60,000 nt of DNA, from assembly GCF_932526225.1 (NCBI RefSeq), contig NC_064041.1, positions 6,595,042 to 6,655,041 of the forward strand, read 5' to 3'. Positions 31,614 to 54,314 of this stretch are shown piece by piece. How positions within the stretch are numbered: the first letter of the stretch is position 1; each line of letters starts with the position of its first letter. The notes beneath the pieces are model-generated. The model was not told where the DNA came from, did no database searches, and saw only the letters and a program-made list of their open reading frames with translations. The DNA comes from Nematostella vectensis (Eukaryota > Cnidaria > Anthozoa > Actiniaria > Edwardsiidae). The position numbers and the translations under genes were made by a program.

Positions 31614-32587
31614 AAGCCCGAGTGGAAGCCCGCTAGCAGGCTAACTATCACGGACTCTCTTTTTGGTGGCCAAACAATGAATGGTAGTGGACGCGCTAGA
31701 TTTGCGTTGTCACACGCGCGAGTGGTAGGGTAGCTTCGTGTAAAGATGCAGCGACTTTTCGTGAAATGTTACGAATGAACTATGATATTTATTACAAAAT
31801 AAGCTTTTTGGAAGATAATCCATTATTGAGATATGATTGAGCAAAGCTGCCATAAATCATGAAAGGTAGTAATTTTTGCTAGAAATTGGCAATTCCAGAC
31901 AATTCAAGATGCTTTGGTATGCAGATACAGTTAAATTCTGGACCACTTGGACTCAAACAGCAGTCATGATGAAAAACAAAACATTTTTAAAATACATTTT
32001 TTTACACAAAGAGACATGTTAACATATAAAAAGTACTTCGGATACTTTGCACATAAATAGTCTATAATGTTGAGAGAAAATCAAATAAATAAACCTTCTC
32101 GTGCCATTACTGGGCATTGTAATTTGAAGAATATCATAGGCTATTGCTGATTGCTTGTAAAAATTCATGCTTAACGCATTTATAAAAGTTATACGAAGAA
32201 ATGAAAAGAGCTAGGTATTTCTGAAAAAATGCAACTGCAAATATAGTAAAATACAGTAAACAGTGTGGAGGGGCAAGAAAAATGAACAAAGACAAAGGAA
32301 AGCTGTTATTTCATACATAAAAAAACGAGAGTGCAAAAGCCAGAATACAGACTTTCTGCACCTTTATTCAGAAAAATAACTTCATTGTGTATTTTTCGGT
32401 GGTTATTACACACGAGCCATAAACACACGTTTATCCACGTGTAATTATTGTGTTTATCTTTTCTTTATTATGTGCTCCGAGGCTAGTGCACAGCAACATT
32501 GAAGTGTGCATGATGCACTCTAACGTGGCCACCATAATACAGTTAAAAAATCTAACAGGATTAACTAAAACGACCTGTAGCTAGCAG

Positions 32588-32704
32588 GGGTCGGCTCCTA
32601 GAAATCAGGCAAGCGCTAACTCGAGATGAATCTCGATATTTGATTGGATAAAAAGGACATTCATCTCTGGGTTAGCGTTATTCTACTTTCCAGGAACCAG
32701 GCCC
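32588..32704. repeat. Dispersed palindromic element, copy 3
   Basis: GGCTCCTAGAAATCAGG at the left end and CCAGGAACCAGGCCC at the right. The inside holds TTGATTGGATAAAA and ATTCATCTCTGGGTTAGCG. It is inverted relative to copy 1. Confidence 0.65.
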
Positions 32705-32806
32705 AGGGTTCCTTAATGTTCTGAGACGCGCTGATGCATTACTTGGTCACGTTGATTTGCTAGCCAAGTTCATGTCTATCATATTGAACTTCTCCCAGCC
32801 ACTGGC

Positions 32807-33313
32807 TTAAACACGAGGTTCCGCTATAAAAGGGAAAGCTCCTCCCATCCCCGGGCTCAAATTTGCAATTTTAATCAGAACACGGCCACGCTAGCTGTAA
32901 CAAATTACAAGTCTCCTGTAAAATTGCTTATCTCTGGGTCTAATTCGGCTGGAATAGTTGTCTTAAGAGATTGATAAATTAGTTATTTGCTGTCCACTCA
33001 CGTTTTCGGTGCAAAATTTTAAATTTTGCGCTCTCTATCATCTAGCGCATAAATTATTCTCGCGATGTGGTAGATATTCTCGTGTTTTAGAGCGCACGCA
33101 GCTTGGTATAGCATTATTTTGTAATAGATACAAACATTTTTAGATGGACAACTCTAGGAATGATATTTATTTTGGTTTTGAATATGAAGTTTGAATTTAG
33201 CGCTCAGAGCAATTGTCCTGACATGTTGACTCAATGACGGCTGATTGATAACTGATTGTTCTTGAGCCCGGGGGTGGGGGGAGCTTTCCCTTTTAGCGGA
33301 ACCTCGTGTTTAA
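32807..33313. mobile_element. 499-bp TTAA-flanked inverted-repeat element
   Basis: TTAA at 32807-32810 and 33310-33313 bounds an element starting ACACGAGGTTCCGCT and ending in its exact complement. The arms continue as AAAGGGAAAGCTCC and CCCGGGCTCAA for about 50 bp. There is no transposase frame; it is a non-autonomous piggyBac-like element, distinct from the 246-bp family. Confidence 0.85.
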
Positions 33314-33324
33314 TTCCTAAAACT

Positions 33325-33418
33325 ATCAAGGTGGCCACGGTAGCGCGCGTCGCACTGTCAAGGTGATCACGGTAGCGCGCGTCGCACTGTCAAGGTGATC
33401 ACGGTAGCGCGCGTCGCT
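33325..33418. repeat. 32-bp CG-rich repeat, three units
   Basis: TCAAGGTGRYCACGGTAGCG and CGCGTCGCACTG recur three times head to tail. A single related copy lies at 9603-9636 in another gene's intron. Confidence 0.9.
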
Positions 33419-34002
33419 TAGTTAAATCATAAACACTATTTGCCCCTCTACACAGTTTACATCCATCTTTTAATTATCCCTTTGTTTGGAATTCGTTTTG
33501 CTAAATCCACAAAGTTAATTCAAATGCAACCGTCTTGAATAGTCCAGTATCTACGGCAACAACAGGACATATCTGGGTTTAGACGAACCGTTTGCAAATA
33601 CCGTCGCGATATATTAGAACTCGTAACAATTCTGCGAAGCCAACAAAAATACCCACCTCTCACAATATTTTTTCCGTGTAAAAGTTTCTTCCCAGTGTCT
33701 GTGGTGACATATTTAAGTAAACGCAGTGGAAGAGGTATGTTCTAGAGCAGGATTGGTATTCAATCCTGAAAAATACCTGTTGGCAAGGCCACCGAATCCG
33801 TTATGTTCCTGATAAGCCAACTAAACGTCTTATTCTGCAAGTAGTAGAAACTATTTGATATAAAAATCATGTACGGCATTGATTGATGTTCATTGTTGAA
33901 TTATGTTCAACGTTATAATGTCTTTCTGTTATCCATGAAGAGATACTGGCCAGTTGCCGATCAACAGCTGATATTTGACAAAAAAAAAAAAAAAAACGCA
34001 TG

Positions 34003-34283
34003 AAGCCATTCAATGTCTGCTTGGGATTGTTTCTGACCAGAACAGGACAGCCGACGCATCAAGGCGTTTAATGTCTTTTGGATATGATTTCTGATCAGTA
34101 ATGTCTACTGGGTACGAATTTTGATCAGGAAATGACAGCCGACGCATCAAGGCATCTAATATTTGCTGCTATTGCTTCGGACAAGGAAATAACAGCCGAC
34201 ACATCGACGCGTTCAATGTCTTCTGGGTATGATTTCTGACCAGGAAATGGAAGCTGGCGAACCAAGGCATCCAATGTCTACTA
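34003..34283 (-). repeat. ~58-bp minisatellite in the carrier 3' UTR
   Basis: About four and a half units containing AATGTCTNCTGGGTATGATT, TCTGACCAGGAAATGACAGC and CGACGCATCAAGGC. They start about ten bases beyond the stop codon, so most of the proximal 3' UTR is repeat. Confidence 0.85.
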
Positions 34284-34292
34284 ATATAACAG

Positions 34293-44665
<10,373 letters not shown>

Positions 44666-45429
44666 TTTGTATACAGACCCAAGAAGCGCTACTGCGCGTG
44701 TCCGCTGTATCAAAACTTATGGGCGCAAAGAGTTCTGGGCAAACCTATGTTTCAAAAGTCAAAAACATTGTTCTTGTACTTATCACATACATTTGCAATC
44801 GCATTTTTATATACATATATAATATCTGTATTCTTCTACATAGAGAGCCCTAATATACAAGATCTACTTTAGGGGGTATATCATCAAAGGGGCGGATCCA
44901 GTTCAAGGCGGGGTGGGGGGGGGGGGGGGGGATGAAGCAAGGTCTTAGAAAGGAGGGGTTTGGGTTCATTGTTCGTCCGTGGATATAGCTCTTGTAATTT
45001 TAAGCCAAATATCTAAAAATAGGTGTACCAGGGACCGCTTGGACCACCCCTAGATCCGTCCCCTGAGGCGTATTCGGTAGTTCATTAGGTGCATATTTTT
45101 TAAGCAAAAATTAATTATTATTGACTTTTTGTTGTTGATTTTTTTTTATCACCATGAATCCTAGGCCCTCTATAGTAGGCCAGTCAAAAATTAGGAGACA
45201 AAGAGTATGAAATGTTGTAGCCTCTCGCACAAGGGTGCGTGGGCTCTGGGAACGAGTTTGAAATTGAAGCGCGCTGATTGGCTTATAATATAATATCATT
45301 ACTCCTCGGGAAACCTGTTTTGGGAAAACAAGCCAATCTTGTTGTTCAGCCTTCTTTACACTAAGTGAATTCATATGCTTCGAATGCGAGTATCACGCGG
45401 TGCTACTTTGCAGCAATAAATTTGCCAGT
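44666..45429. promoter_or_regulatory. Divergent intergenic region between carrier and sarcosine dehydrogenase
   Basis: 764 bp separate the two start codons, which point away from each other. It should hold both 5' UTRs and both promoters, perhaps shared. A G homopolymer occurs at 44915-44931. No TATA box at a sensible distance is convincing on either side. Confidence 0.6.
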
Positions 45430-45573
45430 ATGCTAACTGTCTCGCACTTTATAGGGCGGAAAGCTCGCTCCATCGAGCGACCAGTTCTCGGTAGATTGTG
45501 TAGAGTGCTCGCGAGATGGGAATCCACGGACGCGACAGAAGCAAAGCCGGCAGTACCATACAAAACACTGCAG
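45430..45573 (+). CDS. SARDH: SARDH exon 1: mitochondrial targeting peptide
   Basis: ATG at 45430 gives [20 protein letters not shown] and then [20 protein letters not shown], ending AVPYKTLQ before GTATAAGT. It is Arg-rich without acidic residues for the first fifteen positions, and VPY..TL matches the human start of the mature region. Phase 0 joins exactly to exon 2. An overlapping ATG at 45515 is in the wrong phase. Confidence 0.85.
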
Positions 45574-48500
45574 GTATAAGTTTACTCAATGCCTCGGTCC
45601 TATAACTGAGAAGTACGTTAATTGAGTATTTTGAAGGTATACTTGTCAGCTTTGGTTCCCTTTTGTTTATATTTACTCTGGCCCTTAGCCAGTGATGTAA
45701 AGCTGACCACACGATCAAATAACAAAAGCTTAATAATCTAGGATGCTGTCGTTCTGCATTAAGGGTGTACTGACATCTGTTGCTAAGGAAAAGTGGATAT
45801 AGCATAAAGGCCTTGTAGGAAGTCATAAGGGTCTGATATTTGCCAAGTTGACCACCACAAGTGTGCTGACTATTATGATGACATTACCCCGTGACGTCAT
45901 AATGTGACGTCATAGATACAAATAAAAGCAAATATTTCAAGTAAAATTGCTTGAAAACAAATATTGAATGTGAATCTGTTTTGTTGAATGTGAATTTGGT
46001 TTATTTTTATATGGAATTAATCCACCTGTACTTTATTGCAAATATATTCAAAAAGCCCAAATAGTCGTGTTCGTGAACCAGAAGAATGAATACAATACAC
46101 CAAAAACTGGAATTCGACTCTACCAAATTTTCGTCTTTAATAAGACTTCTTCAGGGCAAGAAGAAGTCTTATTAAAGACGAAAATTTGGCAGAGTGGAAT
46201 TCCAGTTTTTGGTGTATTGCACTTTATTGCGGATATTTCGGGTGGGGTTGTACTCTCAATTATATTTCAAACTTTCTATCAGAGCAAAGACAGCAGTACA
46301 CCAAGCTCTGTTCCTGCCGAGGCAGATGTTGTTGTCATTGGGGGAGGATCTGTAGGAACCAGCACACTCTATCATTTGACAAAAATGGGCGTCAAAAATG
46401 TCATCCTTCTTGAGCGTGACAAGCTAACCTCTGGAACAACATGGCATAGTGCTGGTCTATTATGGCGGCTCCGTCCCTCTGACCAAGAAGTTGAGATTAT
46501 CGGCCACACCCGTGACCTAGCAAAAAGCTTAGAGGAGGAGACAGGAGTGTCCCCTGGCTGGATTGAGAATGGAGGACTTTTTATTGCAAACAATAAAGAG
46601 CGCTTAGATGAGTACAAAAGATTGATGACGGTAATCATTAGTTTGTTTATAGGGGTCAGAATTTTACTTTTAGGGCAACTTTTCTCATTATTTGCAACAT
46701 ACTTGTAGTAACATGTTACTTTATTTTACCGTTGATAGTGAAACCATATATGAATAGCACAAACATGGTTTGTTGGGAACTATTGAGAGAATTCAAGACA
46801 TTCCTTGTTCCAAAATGCTAAAAATAGGGCAATATACCCTACCCCAATTTAACATCCATGGTTGCCTCATTATGTGATTTGAGAATTATTATTTTTTTTT
46901 AAATTTATTAATTGTGCTTCATTATGCTGTAGTTGGGACATTGCTATGGAATTGACTCTCATGTCCTGGATCCAAAGGCTACAAAAGAGCTCTATCCGCT
47001 TATGAATGTGAAAGATCTATATGGGACTTTGTACAGTCCAGGTGATGGAACTATAGACCCCGCAGGGTGGGCATCAGCTCTGACGCGTGGAGCTACCAAA
47101 AGAGGGGCTAAGGTAGGATCTAATGGGTCAGTTGGATTTAATGCAAAGCATATAAGTCAATTGCTCCTGTCGATTATTTTCTCTACTGGGTATCACATCC
47201 TTTTTATTTGATTTCATTTGTAAGTAAGTACAAGGCTCAAAGAATGACTAAAATGGCAAAATAAGCCTGATATGCAAATTTAGTATCTAGACCTATGAAA
47301 ATTGACCGTGCTGATTTTTTTGTAGATGGGGCATATAAGTGAAAATAAGTATCACAAATGAAGGAGGGAGGGAGAAGGGCTAAATTACAAAGTGGTTATA
47401 AAGTGTTTATTTAAAATCTATAATGTAGCTGTGGCTAAAGCTCCACCCCCCATAAACATGAGATACGGTGGAACCTGGATTTTACGATAACATTGGTTTT
47501 ACCATCCTTTCTCCTGGTGGAAATACAGAAAAATGTATAAAAAATTACCTCGATCTAACGATTTTGAATACAACAATATTCTCTATTTTACAATACAAAT
47601 CTGTTCTCCCATCATAATTTATACCTCAATACAACAATATTATTGATTCTGTCTATGAATAAAGAGAGAAAAACCACAGACGTACAGTACAGCTATAATT
47701 TATTTTTTTTACTTGACAGATCTTGTTAAACACAGATTACAGTACAGAAAGTAACTGTACAGTCCTACACAGACTACAGTTACAATATTATTATTTTGTA
47801 AAAGTTAATTATTAACACAGCCCAGCTACAACAATATTTTTTTATGGATTTTCCTTTAAATTGTGAAATTGAGGGGCTCTTTGCAGCGATACCTTGATTT
47901 TGTGATACCTTTTCTTTCTCCCGAGGCATATCGTAAAATCCAGGTTCCACTGTATCTTATATTATGGAAATGATAATACCTGGAGTTGCTTTTATTCTTA
48001 GTTTCCTTTTTGCTTAACAGGTGTTTGAGAATTGTCCTGTGACTGGGATAACAACAGAAGTAGATGATTTTGGTGTTCTGCGGGTGTCTGGCGTCGATAC
48101 TGTAGCAGGTCACATCAAGACCAAGAATGTTGTTAATTGTGGAGGATGTTGGGCACCAGCTGTTGGTGCCATGGCAGGTGTCAAAGTCCCTCTAGTGGCC
48201 ATGCACCATGCATATATAGTCAGTGAGAGGATAGAGGGGATTCAGAGCATGCCAAACGTTAGGGACCATGATGCATCTGTCTACCTAAAGCTCCAGGGTG
48301 ATGGCTTGTCAATCGGAGGATACGAACAAAACCCTATTTTCTGGGAAAATGTAAGTGTGCGCAGTGTCTTGGCCCCTTGCACTGATATAAAATGAGGAAA
48401 TCAAAATCACTAAGCATTGATCATTCTGGAAAATGGGTTGTGTGTGCAGGGCTGTCAAATTGTACTTCAGCGGTTGCTGGCTTGTTTTGACAGCCTCAAG

Positions 48501-51500
48501 AGTGGATGTCTTTGATATATACTTTTCTGATAGACTAAATAGAACATGATCATATGCTTGTCTAACACCTTATTGTATGTACTTGTGGAAATCCTTGTAT
48601 TAACCAGACATCTCTATAGACAAGAGAGTTAACTATGTATAGAGGATTAACCAAACCGTTGACATTCTTTGTATTGTTGTTCTAGGTGAAAAAAGACTTT
48701 GCATTTAGTCTGTTTGATCTTGATTGGGATGTCTTCAGCGTACACATTGAAGGTGCCTGTAACCGTGTTCCTGTAATTGCCGAGACGGGTGTAAAGTCAA
48801 CCGTCTGTGGCCCAGAGTCCTTCACCTCTGACCACAAACCCCTGATGGGCGAGGCCCCAGAGCTGAGAGGATTTTACTTAGGGTGTGGCTTCAACTCTGC
48901 TGGAATTATGCTTGCAGGAGGGTGTGGCCGCGAGTTAGCAAAGTGGGTAGTCAATGGACACCCTGAACTAGATATGTATGGTTATGATATAAGGTTAGTC
49001 ACTGTTACTGCATGACGGTTAGCTTTGTGAAATGTAGGGACTTATGAAACATTCCTGTCATGGCGCTTGCATGTACACCCATACAAGTGTTTTTTTCATC
49101 TTGTGTACACTGTGGATTTAAAAAAAAAGAAAGGGGGCAGGCACAGCTAGCCCTACCTGTCCTCTCCCCTGTAGTTGTAGGTAGCTGACAGTATAAGCAC
49201 TGATAATTATTACATTAAGTCACAGCTGGGCTAGGGAGTCGTGATGAGGCCTCTCATCTTTTCTGAATCAGGTTTTATACCAGGTCCATGGTTTCTCGTC
49301 CCTGAATTTCCTTTGTTGAACGTCTGTGGGCTTACTAGAAGCTTGGTAAAAAGCACATAGAATGTGGTCGAATATAAGCACTTTTTAAATACTTCTTACT
49401 TAAAGAGAGTCTTTGCTTTTGCTTTGAGATAAAAATGTTATTTGCTCATACTCTTATTTTCACTTCAGGCGATTCCATTCATCCATTACTGGTAACCAAA
49501 AGTGGTTGTCAGAGCGAAGTCATGAGGCATACGCCAAGAACTACTCCATGGTCTTCCCCCACGATGAGCCCTTGGCTGGAAGAAACATGCGCTGTGATCC
49601 ATTCCATCAGGTAGGATAATCTACCAACTTCAGAGACAGAGGCAAACGTTTAAGCGGCGCTATGTTTGGAAGTTACATGAAAATTGAATTCTTTAATCAG
49701 GACCTCATATAGCCGGAAGTCAGTTGGAAACAGGACCCAAGGCCTATAGCAATCATAGAAACAAAGTGTGAAATCTTGTTGAACCTTTCTAGGTACTACT
49801 TGATAATGGGTGTGTATACCAAGAGCGTCATGGATGGGAAAGACCCGGTTGGTTTAAACCGGACTCCAAACCACAGGTAAGCATAAAGGGCATGTCTCAA
49901 AGATTGCGACCAGTAATCAGGATCATTGTCGGCATGAATTGAGGCTGGGCAAATTATGGTGATGTTTGTTTCTCTATTTTTGCTTGTAATTTTGTCAATT
50001 TATTTAGCATCTATTCTTGTCTATTGATTTTGCCTTGTTGTTAGCATTTTTTTTTGTGTGGCCCTGTCTTTCGACAGGAATGTAGGATTTTCATAAGCTA
50101 TAAATCAACACACAGTTGAAAAAGTACAGTATGTTGCACGTCTCTGTGAGTAGTTGTGCTGACGTTCCGAACGTTATTAGACCTTGGACCAAAGTAAACA
50201 CCAATGTTTTGGTGCTCATGCAAATACTTGGATATTTTGTATCATTGTTATTTGTTTCTAAATTAAAGAATGACTCTGTGATATTATTAGAGTGTATCCT
50301 CTATCCGGTCAAGGATAAATCTTAATGGTTTCCTTTTGAATATGGTGTCAGAAGTGGTATTTTATTTAACACACGGAAGACATGACGTGGTTTATTTGAG
50401 AATCACTGTAGACGCAAGATGTGCGGCAATATTGTAATTGTGAATGTTATCTTGTCTCATTTTCCCAGTTGAAAGACTATGACTTCTATGGTTCTTATGA
50501 CCGCCCGAGACATGAAGACTACCTTTACAAGGACCTTCTCTCGCAAGAGTACACTTTTGACTTTCCGCCACATCATGATATTGTAAGTGAATAAAAAGAT
50601 TGGTAAGTTTACGGCGTTCTCAGCCGACCTCCCTCCCTGAAGCACCCAATACCTTATCAGAATATCATGGAAGGAATACAACCTCTATAAGGAAGCAAGG
50701 CACCTTAAACACCCTGAAGCTTTCACGTTTCCATTGACACCGTAGTGGTGTCTTATGATAAGCGCCAAAGCACCGCCTTAATTTTTTGGCATTTCTACTG
50801 AAACTGTACAAGTTTTCTAAATATTTGCAATGAAGTAAAGTCCCATAACCAGCATGAGATTTTCACGGTTCCACGCCAGTTTTCACGCCTCCACTCACAG
50901 CGTATGCGTTGTCTTTAGATCGGCGCTGAAGCAAAGGCTTGCCGTTCCAATGCAGCGGTTTTCAATATGTCTTACTTTGCAAAGTACTACATCTCTGGAC
51001 CCGATGCCCAAAAGGCCGTTGACTGGATCTTCACGGCGAACATGCAGAAAAAGCCAGGTATATTACGCTGTCCTTTCAATTCCTCTCAACTAAAACCAAA
51101 TCAAATTGACAAATTTTTTCCTTACACTTGGGAGAAATTTATGGCACCCATGTTGTGTGCTTTCTTCTCCAGGCTCGGTTACCTACACCTGTATGTGCAA
51201 CAAAGATGGCGGCGTTGAGGCAGATCTGACCGTGTCCGTGCTGGAGCCTGGGGACGGGTCAACTGCAGCCTTGCCGCATTTCGATGGTGATTATCCTCTA
51301 GTTAGCTCGAACATTTAGCATGGTAAGCTTATAATCCGGTAGTGTTAAATGGAGTGGAAGGGGGAGGGGGGTTCCTTTATTCCTTCATCATCGCTCGTAC
51401 TCTCGCTTCCGGTTTCCGCGTCGGCCTTGGCTTCTGGGGATGAAAGAGAATGGTCCCGTCCCTGTAGTATTACGATTAATTATCTTCATTTCGATTTTTT

Positions 51501-54144
51501 TCTACCAGGTAATGGATTTTACGTCGCTATCGGGGGAGGTGTTGGTCAGCACAGTTATTCCCATCTCACCAACGTTATTGCGGAGAAAGGATTCGACGTG
51601 AAGCTCGAGGAAGTGACCAATGACTTGGGGATGCTCAGTGTTCAAGGGCCAAAAAGGTAACCAAAACTCGTGAGAGGCTCGATACTATTCGTGAGTTACT
51701 CGGTACTATTCTATACTGTACTTGGTGCTAATCGGAAATTACTTGTTGGCTGTTGAGCATAACTTGGTGGTATTCCGAGATGACTCTGTGATACTGGAAA
51801 TCATTCAGAGATATTTGGGAGTGACTTCTTGGTTTTCGGGGATGATACGGTAATATTAACAAATGACACGGTAGATTTTTTTAATGATCTGGTGAATAAG
51901 GGAATAAGTAAATAAACCCTACAGAATAAATCAACCCTACAGAGTATATTTTTTATAATGTCTTGTTTCCCCAAAAGCCGTGAAATTCTCTCCAAATTGA
52001 CCGATGCCGACCTGAGCGACGAAGCATTCTCCTTCTCCACTCATAAAATGATCAACATCGCTGGGCACCCTGTGCGTGCCTTGAGGCTCACATTTGTCGG
52101 AGAACTTGGCTGGGAACTACACATACCACGGGACTCCTGTGTGCCAGTTTACCGTGCTGTTATGGAGGCTGGACGCGAGCATGGCATAGTGAATGCCGGC
52201 TACAGGGCTATTGACTCCCTTAGTGCAGAGAAAGGTAAGAGAGCCCTGAGAAAAATAATGAAAAAGACTCGGATGATCCCTCGGCTGTTGATATGCTGTT
52301 GATAGGGTGTTCGGTAAAGTCTCCTACGCAGTCGTTCTAACGTGCGTGTGTCACAAAGCTGCGTAACGCACTAGCACAGGGAGCTCACCTGAATAAAGTT
52401 AGTTGAAAGTTACCTGAATTCGTAGAGGTGAGCCCCCTGTGCCACGTGTCGAGTCTTGACCGGGTCGCAAATGGAAACACAAGCAAATAAAGCGAAATCA
52501 ATCCAGCTTGAGATAATTTTGCACAATTACTTGGTAGAGATTAAGACTATGGTAATATATGCAGTAATGAAATCGCGAATCTGGCCTTCAGCTGCACAAA
52601 TATGCATCTGAGAGCTGGAATCTCAAAATCAAAGATGGCGGCCATGACACAGTTTTACATTATGCAGAAGGATCGACTATGGCGCAAAGGTCATTTTATG
52701 ACTGGGCTACCACAGGTATCCCAGTAATAACAGTTTTTTTTCATCTTATGTCATTACGTCCATGTCGTTATCACAGAGTTAAGTGTGCATACCATGTCGT
52801 TACATCTCTAATTGTGCACTAGGCATTATTCTCTCGCCAATTTATGCACCAGGGAAAATATAAACCTGCCCTTTTAGGCTGTAACATAGTGATCGGGCCT
52901 AAACAGAATTCTTGATTATATGTGCGTCTTTCTTATCACAGGCTATAAGCACTGGCACCAGGATTTAAGACACGATGATACTCCACTGGAGGCGGGGCTT
53001 GGTTTCACCTGTAAACTAAAAAAGGACACACCCTTCCTTGGACGCGAGGCGCTCGAAAAGCAGAAGGCTGAGGGGATAAAGAAACGACTTGTGTGCTTCA
53101 CTCTAGACCAGTAAGTATGCACCATCAAATTCCCATTGCCTTCATACTCAGGGACGGACTTCTCGTAAGGTGGTGGAGTGGATATAAGGGGAGGTATTCC
53201 CCCCTCCTTCATACTCAGGGACGGACTTCTCGTAAGGTGGTGGAGTGGATATAAGAGGAGGTATCCCCCCCTCCTTCATACCTAGGGGCGGATTTCTCGT
53301 AAGGTGGTGGAGTGGATATACGAGGAGGTATTCCCCCCTCCTTCATACCTAGGGGCGGACTTCTCGTAAGGTGGTGGAGTGGATATAAGGGGAGGTATTC
53401 GCCCCTCCTTCATACTCAAGGACGGACTTCTCGTAAGGTGGTGGAGTGGATATATGAGGAGGTATTCCATCCCTCCTTCATACCTAGGGGCGGACTTCTC
53501 GTAAGGTGGTGGAGTGGATATAAGGGGAGGTATTCCATCCCTCCTTCATACCTAGGGGCGGACTTCTCGTAAGGTGGTGGAGTGGATATAAGGGGAGGTA
53601 TTCCCCCCTCCTTCATACCTAGGGGCGGACTTCTCGTAAGGTGGTGGAGTGGATATAAGGGGAGGTATTCCCCCCTCCTTCATACCTAGGGGCGGACTTC
53701 TCGCAAGGTGGTGGAGTGGATATACGAGAAGGTATTCCCCCCTCCTTCATACCTAGGGGCGGACTTCTCGTAAGGTGGTGGAGTGGATATAAGGGGAGGT
53801 ATTCCTCCCCTCCTTCATACTCAGGGACGGACTTCTCGTAAGGTGGTGGAGTGGATATACGAGGAGGTATTCCATCCCTCCTTCATACTCAAGGACGGAC
53901 TTCTCGTAAGGTGGTGGAGTGGATATACGAGGAGGTATTCCCCCCTCCTTCATACCTAGGGGCGGACTTCTCGTAAGGTGGGTGAAAGGTGTGAGGAAGG
54001 GAGGGGGATGGGTGTTGGTGGGTATAAGGGAAGGTATTATTCGGTATGTCTGTGTGGTTGTATGTCCGGTATGTCTGTGTGGTTCATGTCCGGTATGTCT
54101 GTGTGGTTGGATTTTTCTATGATCTCCTCTGGGGACGGATTTGA

Positions 54145-54221
<77 letters not shown>

Positions 54222-54246
54222 GCATTATTAGCATTAGCATTATTAG

Positions 54247-54314
<68 letters not shown>

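Larger units (their letters stand above)
29516..34292. other. Intergenic region between carrier 3' end and Calx-beta start
   Basis: AT-rich, with no gene found. It holds a duplicated block (30760-31015), a fold-back element (31472-31613), a copy of the dispersed palindrome (32588-32704), a TTAA-flanked element (32811-33309), a 32-bp CG-rich repeat (33325-33418) and the carrier's 3' UTR repeat (34003-34283). The Calx-beta promoter should lie just right of 29515; no convincing core element stands out. Confidence 0.55.

Noticed and set aside
46067-46282. N-terminal extension of the FAD-binding frame as the SARDH start
   Set aside because: It runs through a hairpin and a splice acceptor; an upstream exon gives a targeting peptide and an exact junction.
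53141-53985. CRISPR-like repeat array
   Set aside because: The 67-bp units are contiguous with no unique spacers, and the locus is a eukaryotic intron.
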